NCBI GenBank assembly: GCA_009781495.1
Contig: WQYA01000004.1
Location: 1-64,000, forward strand
From: Cystobacterineae bacterium
GTDB taxonomy: Bacteria; Myxococcota; Myxococcia; Myxococcales; Myxococcaceae
Direction of reading: 5' to 3'
DNA: 64,000 nt
The notes under the pieces were generated by a model that was given only the letters and a program-made list of their open reading frames with translations, was not told where the DNA came from and did no database searches. Both the position numbers and the translations under genes were made by a program. Positions 28,320-36,731 of this stretch are shown one piece after another. Position 1 is the stretch's first letter; every line of letters begins with the position of its first letter.

Positions 28320-31300
28320 ATGAAAGCATGGAAGTTGTGGAGCGCGTGTGTATTTGTATCCATAAACATGTCCTGTGGGGGTGGGGACAACTTGGGGGAA
28401 GCTGGAAGCGGCTATGCCTTAGGCGACAAAAACACCCATGAGTTTGGGGAGCTGGTCCAATCTGTGGGGACGCCGCCGGTTTCAATGCAGGCCTGTGTCT
28501 CGGATGCGCCCTGCACCATGCCGCTCATTTCCGCTGGCGGCAGTCACACAGTGGCGTTGAAAAGTGACGGCACGGTTCGGGGGTGGGGAGGCAACTATAG
28601 TGGCGAGCTTGGGGACGGGACGAACACGGACCGCAGTCAGCCAGTGCGGGCCGAAATTTCCTCCGGCGCGGCGCTCGCCAATGTGAGTGCCGTCGCTGCT
28701 GGTAGAAATGGCTACACGGTCGCGCTCAGGGCGGACGGGACAGTTTGGGCATGGGGACGGAACATCTTTGGCCAGCTTGGGGATGGGACGAACACGGACC
28801 GCAGTCGGCCAATACAGGTCGAAATTTTTTCTGGCGTGGCGTTCTCCAATGTTGTCGCGGTCTCTGCTGGCGGCGAGCACACGGTCGCACTCAGGGCGGA
28901 CGGGACAGTTTGGACGTGGGGAAACAGCACAGCCGGCCTTTTCGCGGGCGGGGTGGACCGGAATAGCACGGGCAACAACCGTCCCGTGCAGGTCAGGCTT
29001 TCTTCTGGTGGGGCGTTCTCCAATATGATTGCGGTCGCCGCTGGCGAATACCACACCGTTGCACTCAGGGCGGACGGGACAGTTTGGACATGGGGATACA
29101 ACTTCGATGGCCAGCTTGGAGACGGGACAACGACAAGCAGTGCTTGGCCAATACAAGTTGTGGCGCCCTCCGGCACAGGCCATCTCTCCAATGTGATTGC
29201 AGTCGCTGCGGGTGGAATTGGCAACACGGTCGCGCTCAGAGCGGACGGGACCGTTTGGGCATGGGGACGCAACAGCGATGGCCAGCTTGGGGACGGGACA
29301 CGGACAAACAGGACTAGGCCAGTACAAGTTCTGGCACCCTCCTCCGACACAGGCTATCTCTCCAATATTATTGCAATCGCCGCTGGTAGCAATAACCACA
29401 CGGTCGCGCTCAGGGAGGACGGGACAGTCTGGGCATGGGGAAGCAATATGAGCAGCAAGCTTGTTGGGTATGGGACGATGACAAACAGCCTTCGGCCAGT
29501 GCAAGTCAGACGCTCTGCCAGCGAGGCGCTCGTCAATATTGTTGCAGTTGCTGCCGGTTCTGAGCACACAGTTGCGCTCGATGTGAACGGGACAGTCTGG
29601 GCATGGGGACGCAATATGAACGGCCAGCTTGGGAATGGGACGATGACAGACAGCCCTTGGCCAGTGCAAAGCAACCACTCCTGGCTGAGCAATGCCTGTG
29701 CGAGCATACCCATCTGTTCCGGCGGCGCCTGTATCTTCTCCCGTGCCGACCGTTATGGCTACCCCGCTTGCACAACGTCCTGCCAATCCTCAACAACGTG
29801 CAGCGGCCACGGCACCTGCAACGCCTCAGGAGGCTGTTCCTGTGACACGGGCTTTGGCGGAGCAAACTGCAACCAATGCGCAGCCGGTTTCTCCGGATAC
29901 CCAAGCTGCTGCCAGGACGCCACAACCTGCAACGGCAACGGAACCTGCAGCACAACAGGGGACTGCATATGCAACCCCGGCTTCCTGGGACCCAAGTGCC
30001 AATACAGCGATGCGATAACCTGCAACGGCCATGGCACAGTAGATAAAAACGGAAGCTGCTCCTGCAATACGGGTTTTGAGGGGATGAGATGCGATCGGTG
30101 TATGATCCGTTTCATCGGCTACCCGAGTTGCAGCCAGTGCGCGACCGATTATTATAACTACCCAGCCTGCACTTTTTGTTGGGCGTCATCAACGTGCAAC
30201 GGCGAGGGCACCTGCAACGCCTCAGGAATCTGTGAATGCCGCTCTGGGCTTTTGGGGCCCAATTGCCAATATAGCAATGCGACGACATGCAACGACCACG
30301 GCACCGTGGACAACAACGGAAACTGCACGTGCTATTCCGACCATAGCGGGCCGGCATGCCAATATAGCAACGCGACAACCTGCAGCGGCCACGGCAGTGT
30401 CCAGGCCACCGGAATCTGCGTGTGCGATTTCGGCTATGGTGGGTCAAGGTGCCAGTGCAACGAGGCAACAGGCGTTTGCGCGTGCGAGGCCCAGACAAGC
30501 TGCAACGGCCATGGGGATTGCGATGCAAGGGGAGAGTGCGTGTGTGCTCCGAGCTTTGGCGGAATAAGCTGCAATCAGTGTGCGACCCACTGCTATAACT
30601 ACCCAAGCTGCACTTATTGCCAGGACTCAACAACCTGCAACGGCCATGGGAGTTGCAATGCAAGGGGAGGTTGCACGTGTGCCTCAAGCTTTGCCGGTAC
30701 AAATTGCAATCAGTGTGCGAACAACCACTATAACTACCCAAGTTGCACTTATTGCCAGGCCTTAACAACCTGCAACGGCCACGGCATCTGCAATGCCTCA
30801 GGAGGCTGTGCGTGCAGCTCTGGGTTTGTTGGGGCCAACTGCCAATACAGCGACGTCTATACCTGCAGCGGCCATGGCAGTGCCCAGGCTACCGGAAGCT
30901 GCACGTGCCTTCCTGGCTATGGTGGAGAAAGGTGCCAGTGCAGCGAGGCGACAGGCGGGTGCGCATGCGAGGACTCAGCAACGTGCAACGACAATGGGCG
31001 TTGCGATGCGAAGGGAAGCTGCGTGTGTGCCTCAGGCTTTGGTGGCCCAAACTGCAACGAATGTGCCGCTGGTTATTCCGGCTATCCAAACTGCACCTAT
31101 GACGACCCGCCCTCAACAACGTGCAGCGGCCACGGCACAGTGGACAGCAACGGAAAATGCGTGTGCACCAAAGGTTTTGGTGGCCTCAATTGCAACGAAT
31201 GCGCCGCTGGTTATTCCGGCTATCCAAACTGCACCTATGACGACCCGCCCTCAACAACGTGCAACGGCCACGGCACAGTGGACAGCAACGGGAGCTGCGT

Positions 31301-31514
31301 GTGCAATGAAGGTTTTGGTGGCCTCAATTGCAACGAATGCGCCGCTGGTTATTCCGGCTATCCAAACTGCACGCAAGGAGACGGAGAGACGAAGGAGCCT
31401 CTCAAACAAAAGAAAGGAGGCTGCGCGGCCAGTGGAAACACACCGTCCGTCGGGCTTGGCCTTGCACTCTCCCTGCTGCTGCTCGCCCGGCTTCGCCGAC
31501 GGGCGCTTGACTAA
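28320..31514 (+). CDS. Large surface protein: RCC1-type beta-propeller + EGF-like repeats + MYXO-CTERM-like C-terminus
   Basis: Seven HTVALRADGTVWAWGxNxxGQLGDGT units, many CxGHGTCxxxGxCxC units, C-terminal GGCAASGNTPSVGLGLALSLLLLARLRRRALD. Confidence 0.9.
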   Translation: MKAWKLWSACVFVSINMSCGGGDNLGEAGSGYALGDKNTHEFGELVQSVGTPPVSMQACVSDAPCTMPLISAGGSHTVALKSDGTVRGWGGNYSGELGDGTNTDRSQPVRAEISSGAALANVSAVAAGRNGYTVALRADGTVWAWGRNIFGQLGDGTNTDRSRPIQVEIFSGVAFSNVVAVSAGGEHTVALRADGTVWTWGNSTAGLFAGGVDRNSTGNNRPVQVRLSSGGAFSNMIAVAAGEYHTVALRADGTVWTWGYNFDGQLGDGTTTSSAWPIQVVAPSGTGHLSNVIAVAAGGIGNTVALRADGTVWAWGRNSDGQLGDGTRTNRTRPVQVLAPSSDTGYLSNIIAIAAGSNNHTVALREDGTVWAWGSNMSSKLVGYGTMTNSLRPVQVRRSASEALVNIVAVAAGSEHTVALDVNGTVWAWGRNMNGQLGNGTMTDSPWPVQSNHSWLSNACASIPICSGGACIFSRADRYGYPACTTSCQSSTTCSGHGTCNASGGCSCDTGFGGANCNQCAAGFSGYPSCCQDATTCNGNGTCSTTGDCICNPGFLGPKCQYSDAITCNGHGTVDKNGSCSCNTGFEGMRCDRCMIRFIGYPSCSQCATDYYNYPACTFCWASSTCNGEGTCNASGICECRSGLLGPNCQYSNATTCNDHGTVDNNGNCTCYSDHSGPACQYSNATTCSGHGSVQATGICVCDFGYGGSRCQCNEATGVCACEAQTSCNGHGDCDARGECVCAPSFGGISCNQCATHCYNYPSCTYCQDSTTCNGHGSCNARGGCTCASSFAGTNCNQCANNHYNYPSCTYCQALTTCNGHGICNASGGCACSSGFVGANCQYSDVYTCSGHGSAQATGSCTCLPGYGGERCQCSEATGGCACEDSATCNDNGRCDAKGSCVCASGFGGPNCNECAAGYSGYPNCTYDDPPSTTCSGHGTVDSNGKCVCTKGFGGLNCNECAAGYSGYPNCTYDDPPSTTCNGHGTVDSNGSCVCNEGFGGLNCNECAAGYSGYPNCTQGDGETKEPLKQKKGGCAASGNTPSVGLGLALSLLLLARLRRRALD
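31053..31370 (+). repeat. 138-bp in-frame tandem repeat in the EGF region
   Basis: tgcaacgaatg[tc]gccgctggttattccggctatccaaactgcac at 31053, 31191 and 31329. Confidence 0.9.
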
Positions 31515-31537
31515 ACCAAAGCCTAAACAGCCACCCA

Positions 31538-32047
31538 ATGGGGAAAGCCAAAAGACTTCAGTACCCCATTGAACGGACCGCTACCCCCGAGGCCCTCTGG
31601 ACTGCATGGGACGGGGATGAGGGTGTTTTTGCCGCCAGGCATAAACGTCCTCACCCCCAGCTATGCTACGCAACTGCCAGCGCTCGTTGGACAAGAAAGG
31701 GCATTCGTCAGAGCGCTGCAACCAAGGCCCCCCTCGTTGAACGGAATGCAAAGTGTGGCAAACTCGCAACCCATAGCCCACTGCGGCTGCGCATGTTGCA
31801 CGCTCTGGCTGCAGGTGAAAAATATCTGGGCAGGCTGGCGCGCATTTGTGGCACGCACGGAAGCACCGTTTCTCAGCACCTCGCCTTGCTGAAGGCGTCA
31901 GGGTGGGTAGAGCACAGGGAAAGGAGCCTGCCAAACTTCTATCGCTACCCCGTTTCCGCCAAACCGCCCGTTAGAGGCTGGTTATTTTTTGCGTTTCAAG
32001 CAAAACATATCGCACCCAATAGGGTGTTGCTTGTATTATTTTTTTGA
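31538..32047 (+). pseudogene. ArsR-like winged-helix fragment fused by the ORF to repeat DNA
   Basis: HSPLRLRMLHALAAGEKYLGRLARICGTHGSTVSQHLALLKASGWVEHRERSLPNFYRYPV resembles ArsR HTH; N-terminal part overlaps a dispersed hairpin repeat. Confidence 0.4.
31611..31659. repeat. Dispersed hairpin repeat, copy 1
   Basis: acggggatgagggtgtttttgccgccaggcataaacgtcctcaccccc. Confidence 0.7.
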
Positions 32048-32618
32048 CACGCAATGTGTATTCAAACCCATGCTCATAATCAAAACCCTCTATTTCTTTC
32101 AATACCAACCAATTGTTTGAGTTTGTGTCTTTGACATGCAATGCATCATAAACTTCTGGGCCTTCGTCTTCGTCCTTGGTGGAAAACTTCGGAGCGTATT
32201 TCACCAACTCTGACGAGACAAACACCACCATCTCTTCCTCACTGTCTTCGGTGATTACTTTTTTCTTCCTGAGAGGACCTATAAATTGATATTTAATAGA
32301 AGAAACGTCCAGTGGTGGATTCGACATCCATACTTTCTTTGCCTTGAAAGTATATTCATATCCTCTTTCATAGTCGAAATCGAACCCTTCTGTAATTATA
32401 TCCACTAAAAGCTGTTTTTGATTGTCATCCGTATCGGAAAAAACCAATGCATCTATCACAATGTCACTCAACCAAGGCGTCCCATAACCTGTTTCGGGAT
32501 ATATTGTCACTTCGACAATCTTTGTTTTGTCGTTGTCCTTATCAGGACAACCAAGAAAGCTCATACATAAAAAAGCCAACCCCAAAAATGAATATTTTCT
32601 TTTCATTTTACCATCCAT
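31971..32618 (-). CDS. Lipoprotein with internally duplicated domain (DUF4377-like)
   Basis: Lipobox MSFLGC; GFDFDYERGYEYTFKAKKV and GFDYEHGFEYTLRVKKI halves. Confidence 0.7.
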   Translation of the reverse strand: MDGKMKRKYSFLGLAFLCMSFLGCPDKDNDKTKIVEVTIYPETGYGTPWLSDIVIDALVFSDTDDNQKQLLVDIITEGFDFDYERGYEYTFKAKKVWMSNPPLDVSSIKYQFIGPLRKKKVITEDSEEEMVVFVSSELVKYAPKFSTKDEDEGPEVYDALHVKDTNSNNWLVLKEIEGFDYEHGFEYTLRVKKIIQATPYWVRYVLLETQKITSL

Positions 32619-32834
32619 TTTGCGTGTCTGTTCTGTTGTCGCCTAGGGCGGCAGAACGACTTATAATAGCTTATGACAACAACATAAACCTAAAACACTG
32701 CTCTATACGCCTAGATCAATTCTCTCACGAAGAAAAAAATGTCTCACAAATTATAGCATTTCTTTCATTCCAAAACAATCTCTCCTGGACAATGGACACT
32801 TTTGTTGTCAGTTTTAGCGATAACTTTGCAAAAG

Positions 32835-33320
32835 TTACACTGTCGGCGTGCGTGTCACCCACTTTTCCAAATAGACGAGTCGAAGCGTGGGACGGCCAGC
32901 TTCTTCTTTGAAGCGCACATAGCCGCATCTTTCATAAAGCGCTAGGTTTTTTATACTTTTATGGCCTGTGTGCAACTCAAACCTGGGGCTGGGAAAAGCA
33001 TTTTCGGCCGCTTCCAAAAGCCGTTTTCCCAGGCCTTGGTTTTGGTGCTCAGGGGCCACAATCAGCTTGTGGATATAGGTGGTGTCGTTTTCTGCATAGG
33101 CACGAACGGAACCGATGAGCTTGCCTGCTTCGTCTAGGGCTTTGAAAACCACACTCCGGGCACACTCCTGGCGCAACTCCTCCAAGGTTTGCCGGAGCGG
33201 TTGAATGCCAAAGTCCTCATAAATGCGTGCCTCACTTTGGTAGGCCAGGCGCTGCAAAGCAAGGATGGCTTCCAAATCCGCCGGCGTGGCTTTTGTCAAA
33301 ATAACGTTTTTCTTTTGCAT
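32835..33320 (-). CDS. GNAT family N-acetyltransferase
   Basis: YIHKLIVAPEHQNQGLGKRLLEAAENAFP and ALYERCGYVRFKEE. Confidence 0.9.
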   Translation of the reverse strand: MQKKNVILTKATPADLEAILALQRLAYQSEARIYEDFGIQPLRQTLEELRQECARSVVFKALDEAGKLIGSVRAYAENDTTYIHKLIVAPEHQNQGLGKRLLEAAENAFPSPRFELHTGHKSIKNLALYERCGYVRFKEEAGRPTLRLVYLEKWVTRTPTV

Positions 33321-33550
33321 GCAACTTTTGCTCCCCTGGCTTTTGTAAAATACCTTTTAGCCGCCCAGCTTCTGTTTGAGAATGTATTCTTCATCGACGC
33401 CTGGGGTGTGTTTGCCGGCCGCTGCGGATAAGGAAGGGAGACGCTAGCCCAAAACATAGGGGGGTAATTTGGGGGGTAATCCAAAAAAGGATACTAGAAA
33501 ATTTTCTGTTAAATGAGTCGCCTAAGCCATCCATTCTATAACTGGAGGGC

Positions 33551-33687
33551 GGATGCCGAACAGCGATAAGCCCGCTATGCCGCCAATAAGTTGTGCGAGG
33601 ATTCATAAGAGCCTGGCCGCAGTGCTCGTGCCTTTTGAGCACGCACCGGCAGGAGGACGCCAGCCACGAAGTAGATTAAACTGCTCT
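33551..33687 (+). repeat. Degenerate duplicate of 24335-24497
   Basis: ggatgccgaacagcgataagc...gcctggccgcagtgctcgtgccttttgagcacgc...ggacgccag...cacgaagtagat aligns colinearly with 24335-24497, with deletions. Confidence 0.9.
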
Positions 33688-33815
33688 AGACCGGTTCCAC
33701 TTTGACACTTTCTCTTCGTTGGACTCGTTTTTGCTCAGCTGAAGCCCACTTAAGTGCACTCCCTTCACAAAAGCCTCGTCCGCGCCAAGCTCATTTCAAC
33801 TTTGAACCGGTCTAG
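33686..33815. repeat. ~130-bp MITE-like element with terminal inverted repeats ctagaccggttc
   Basis: 33686 ctagaccggttc and 33804-33815 gaaccggtctag are exact reverse complements; imperfect homology extends inward. Confidence 0.75.
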
Positions 33816-33839
33816 CCCCCCACACGGAGGGTATCTCTT

Positions 33840-34319
33840 TTAGCCTCCTAATTGGTAGACCGTCTCTTCCAGGCCATCTTGCATGCTGGCTTGGGTAAGT
33901 CCCGAGAGCACATCCGCATTTTTGAAAAATCTGTCGGTGATGGATTTGTTCTCGTCCTTGAGGAAAAACTGGCAGGCATCGCGCAAGGCTTTGGGGGCGC
34001 CTGCATCGTTCGCAAGCGTGGTGAGCCTGCCCTTGAGAATGCTGTTGTTGCCCTCCCCGGCAGCCAAGTTAAAATTCTTCTGCAGCTGGCCGACGGCGCC
34101 TTGAAGCCCTTTCAGCGCTGAAAAATGTGGGGATTTGGATGATATATTTACCGATGCCGCACCCCCTTCAAACGTATCCGCTTGAAGGTTGGGAGTTGTA
34201 GGCTTGGATAAACTGCCCACCCCACTTGCTTCCTTGTTGACAGCGTTGGGAACATTGTTGGTTAATTGCATGCCTACATTGAGGTTGCCAGCTTGAAAAA
34301 CTTTCATGATTTCAAACAC
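33840..34319 (-). CDS. Hypothetical protein, Ser/Asn-rich N-terminus and helical C-terminus
   Basis: ORF FEIMKVFQAGNLNVGMQLTNN...VLSGLTQASMQDGLEETVYQLGG. Confidence 0.6.
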   Translation of the reverse strand: MFEIMKVFQAGNLNVGMQLTNNVPNAVNKEASGVGSLSKPTTPNLQADTFEGGAASVNISSKSPHFSALKGLQGAVGQLQKNFNLAAGEGNNSILKGRLTTLANDAGAPKALRDACQFFLKDENKSITDRFFKNADVLSGLTQASMQDGLEETVYQLGG

Positions 34320-34519
34320 CTAGAGAGAATATGAGGGTTGAATGCCTACCTGCCAACAGCCCTTAGCAACACCTACCCAAGAATACCTCTCTTGGATTAT
34401 CCATTTTTCAGAGCAAAAGTTGCTCAACCTTCCTAAAAAAAGTGTAAATTTTATAATATATTGAAAATATTAGGGGTTATTTTTTAGCAAAGAAAACATT
34501 TTACGGCGGACGCAAAGCT

Positions 34520-35599
34520 ATGGTGCGCTCTATCCCTCTATCATCAACGGGAAGTCAACTCATAGAAGGTATGCATACAAACCCGCGTTTTTGGCTTATT
34601 TCCGCCTATTCCTTGGCGCATTTTCTGGTTGATTTTGCCTGTGCCTTTGGGGTGTTCCGCAACATTCTCCAAACGCCGGACGCGCATTTTTGCGTGTTGC
34701 TCTATAATTTCTGCGCTTTCGCCATGCAAATGCCGCTGGGCATTTTGGCCGACAAGTGGAACCGCAACGCCTTGCTGGCCATTTTCGGCTGCCTCCTCGT
34801 GGGCATGGCCTATGGTTTTTCGTCCATACCCCTTGTGGCCGTCGTTGTCGCCGGAATGGGCAATGCCCTGTTTCACATAGGCGGCGGCGTGGACGTGCTG
34901 AATGTCAGCGAGAAGAAGCTGGCCGCTTTGGGCGTGTTTGTTTCGCCCGGCGCCTTTGGCATTTATTTGGGGGCCCTATTGGGCAGGGGGAATGCGTTGT
35001 CGAGTCTTCCCATTCTGCTGGCGCTTGTTGGGGTGGCCGGCTTCATTTTCATGGCCCACAGAATGCAGGGCGGCGCCTATCCGAAGAATGCTGCTTTTTC
35101 GTTGGACAACGCGCGCGCTTCCAAAATGCTTTTGGCCGCTGTCTGTTTGTTTCTGGTTGTAGGCCTACGTTCCTATGTGGGGCTTAGCCTAAATTTTCCG
35201 TGGAAGGGCATAGGCCATTGGGGGGTGGCCCTGGTATGCGCCGTGGTTTTAGGGAAGACGGCCGGTGGTTTTTTGGCAGACAGCTTGGGCATGGGGAGGA
35301 CGCTCTTCTTCTCTTTGTCCCTGGCCGCGCTGTTGTTCCTCTTCCCCCAAACACCGCTTTTAGGAGTTGTAGCGGTATTGCTGTTTAATATGACCATGCC
35401 CCTCACGCTGTTCCTCATGGCCAAACTTTTTCCGGGCGCAAAAGGCTTCTCCTTTGGTTTGCTGACTTTTGCTTTGTTTCTCGGTTTTTTGCCCATACAC
35501 CTGGGCCTGCCCTCCCCCACTGCGGGCTGGCCTTTCGCTTTGGCGACGGCCCTCTCCTTGGCGCTCCTCGCCCTCGCATGGAGAAACGCAAAAGCATGA
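34520..35599 (+). CDS. MFS-like multi-TM transporter
   Basis: About 12 hydrophobic segments, GILADKWNRNALL loop; start may be 34571. Confidence 0.7.
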   Translation: MVRSIPLSSTGSQLIEGMHTNPRFWLISAYSLAHFLVDFACAFGVFRNILQTPDAHFCVLLYNFCAFAMQMPLGILADKWNRNALLAIFGCLLVGMAYGFSSIPLVAVVVAGMGNALFHIGGGVDVLNVSEKKLAALGVFVSPGAFGIYLGALLGRGNALSSLPILLALVGVAGFIFMAHRMQGGAYPKNAAFSLDNARASKMLLAAVCLFLVVGLRSYVGLSLNFPWKGIGHWGVALVCAVVLGKTAGGFLADSLGMGRTLFFSLSLAALLFLFPQTPLLGVVAVLLFNMTMPLTLFLMAKLFPGAKGFSFGLLTFALFLGFLPIHLGLPSPTAGWPFALATALSLALLALAWRNAKA

Positions 35600-35934
35600 C
35601 TACGCCCCTTTTGGCCGCTCTGGGCATTTCTCTTGTGGCGACACTTGTGTTGGAAGCCGGTTTTTTCTGGCTTGTGGGCAAGCGTCACTTGGGGGACTTG
35701 CGTTTGCTTGTGCTGGTGAATGTGCTGACCAACCCTATGGTGGTATTGTTATATTGGCTGGCACGTTTATATACGGAGTTTAACCCTATTTTATGGCTGG
35801 AGCTTTTTGCCATTATCACCGAGGGGTGCTACTATAAAAAATATGGGAGGGAGTTTCAAAAGCCCTTTTTATTTTCTGCAGCTGCGAATGCTTTTTCATT
35901 TGGTATGGGCGTTTTGTTTCAACGCCTTTTCTAG
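35596..35934 (+). CDS. Small integral membrane protein
   Basis: ATGA overlap with the MFS stop; 4 hydrophobic segments. Confidence 0.65.
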   Translation: MTTPLLAALGISLVATLVLEAGFFWLVGKRHLGDLRLLVLVNVLTNPMVVLLYWLARLYTEFNPILWLELFAIITEGCYYKKYGREFQKPFLFSAAANAFSFGMGVLFQRLF

Positions 35935-35947
35935 GAGGTTTGGCGCT

Positions 35948-36166
35948 ATGAAACGTTTTAGAATGCTTTTGCTGGCCAGTTTTCTGCTGGCGCCTTTCTC
36001 GGTGGTTTATGCTGACGTTGTTAGCGAGCCCCCCTCCAAGGAGGAAAGCAGCAACGAGCAGTCCTGCAGGACAACCGGCGGACCTTCCCTTTTGGTTGCC
36101 TTGGCAACAGCAAGCACCGCCCTGCTCATAGGGACATTTGCGAAGCGGAAAAAAAACGACGCATAG
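35948..36166 (+). CDS. Small exported/anchored protein
   Basis: Signal peptide MKRFRMLLLASFLLAPFSVVYA; C-terminal hydrophobic segment plus KRKKNDA. Confidence 0.6.
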   Translation: MKRFRMLLLASFLLAPFSVVYADVVSEPPSKEESSNEQSCRTTGGPSLLVALATASTALLIGTFAKRKKNDA

Positions 36167-36731
36167 GCTCTTTCCCTCCCGTGGAAATTCCCCTCCGGGA
36201 GGGGGCTGTTTCCCCCTGCAGCGGGCTTGCATAAAAAATTCCCCTCCACTTCATGAGTCGTGAAAACTTCGCTTTCCTGCCTCATCCGTTCCACTCCGTT
36301 CCGCCTCCCGGCGAGTTGGTTTCTTTTCCGTAACTCGCCCCCACCCAAGCGCTGTTTTCCTTCACGGCACCCGTGGGGCAGCAATCCCGAAGGGGCGCTC
36401 AAGAAACCCACTCTGCGAGGCGGCTACCCTCCACCCTTTGGCCTCCCTGCTCTGCCCATTAAGCAGGCCGTACACCCCCCTGCTTAGGTATTGGGTCCTG
36501 ACACAAGGTGATATGTTTGTATACGGTACGCTGGGTTCATAAGTGTGGGTTGTTTGTGGACAGCTGCATTGAAAAATAAGCGGCTTTCTCAACAAAAACT
36601 TGCATTCTAGGGGCCCAGTGGCAAAACACTCCGCGCTTCAGCGGACCCCCTCAACAGCTTTGCTCGCATGCAGGAAGCTGTGTGTTAAAATATTTTCAAA
36701 ACATTTTCACAATTCTTATGAGGCTAGAGAA

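Noticed and set aside
28482-29786. 434-aa minus-strand repetitive ORF
   Set aside because: Antisense shadow of the RCC1 repeats; the repeat structure comes from the sense gene.
28320-31514. CRISPR-like regular repeats
   Set aside because: Repeats are in-frame coding RCC1/EGF units with no spacer-repeat pattern; no CRISPR array seen in the window.
31538-31780. N-terminal part of ORF 31538-32047 as real protein
   Set aside because: It reads through a dispersed hairpin repeat and has no domain similarity; only the distal HTH segment looks protein-like.
22161-34300. Integrative element bounded by a tRNA-Met 3' direct repeat
   Set aside because: No second copy of the tRNA 3' end and no integrase gene recognised in the window; island boundary remains unproven.
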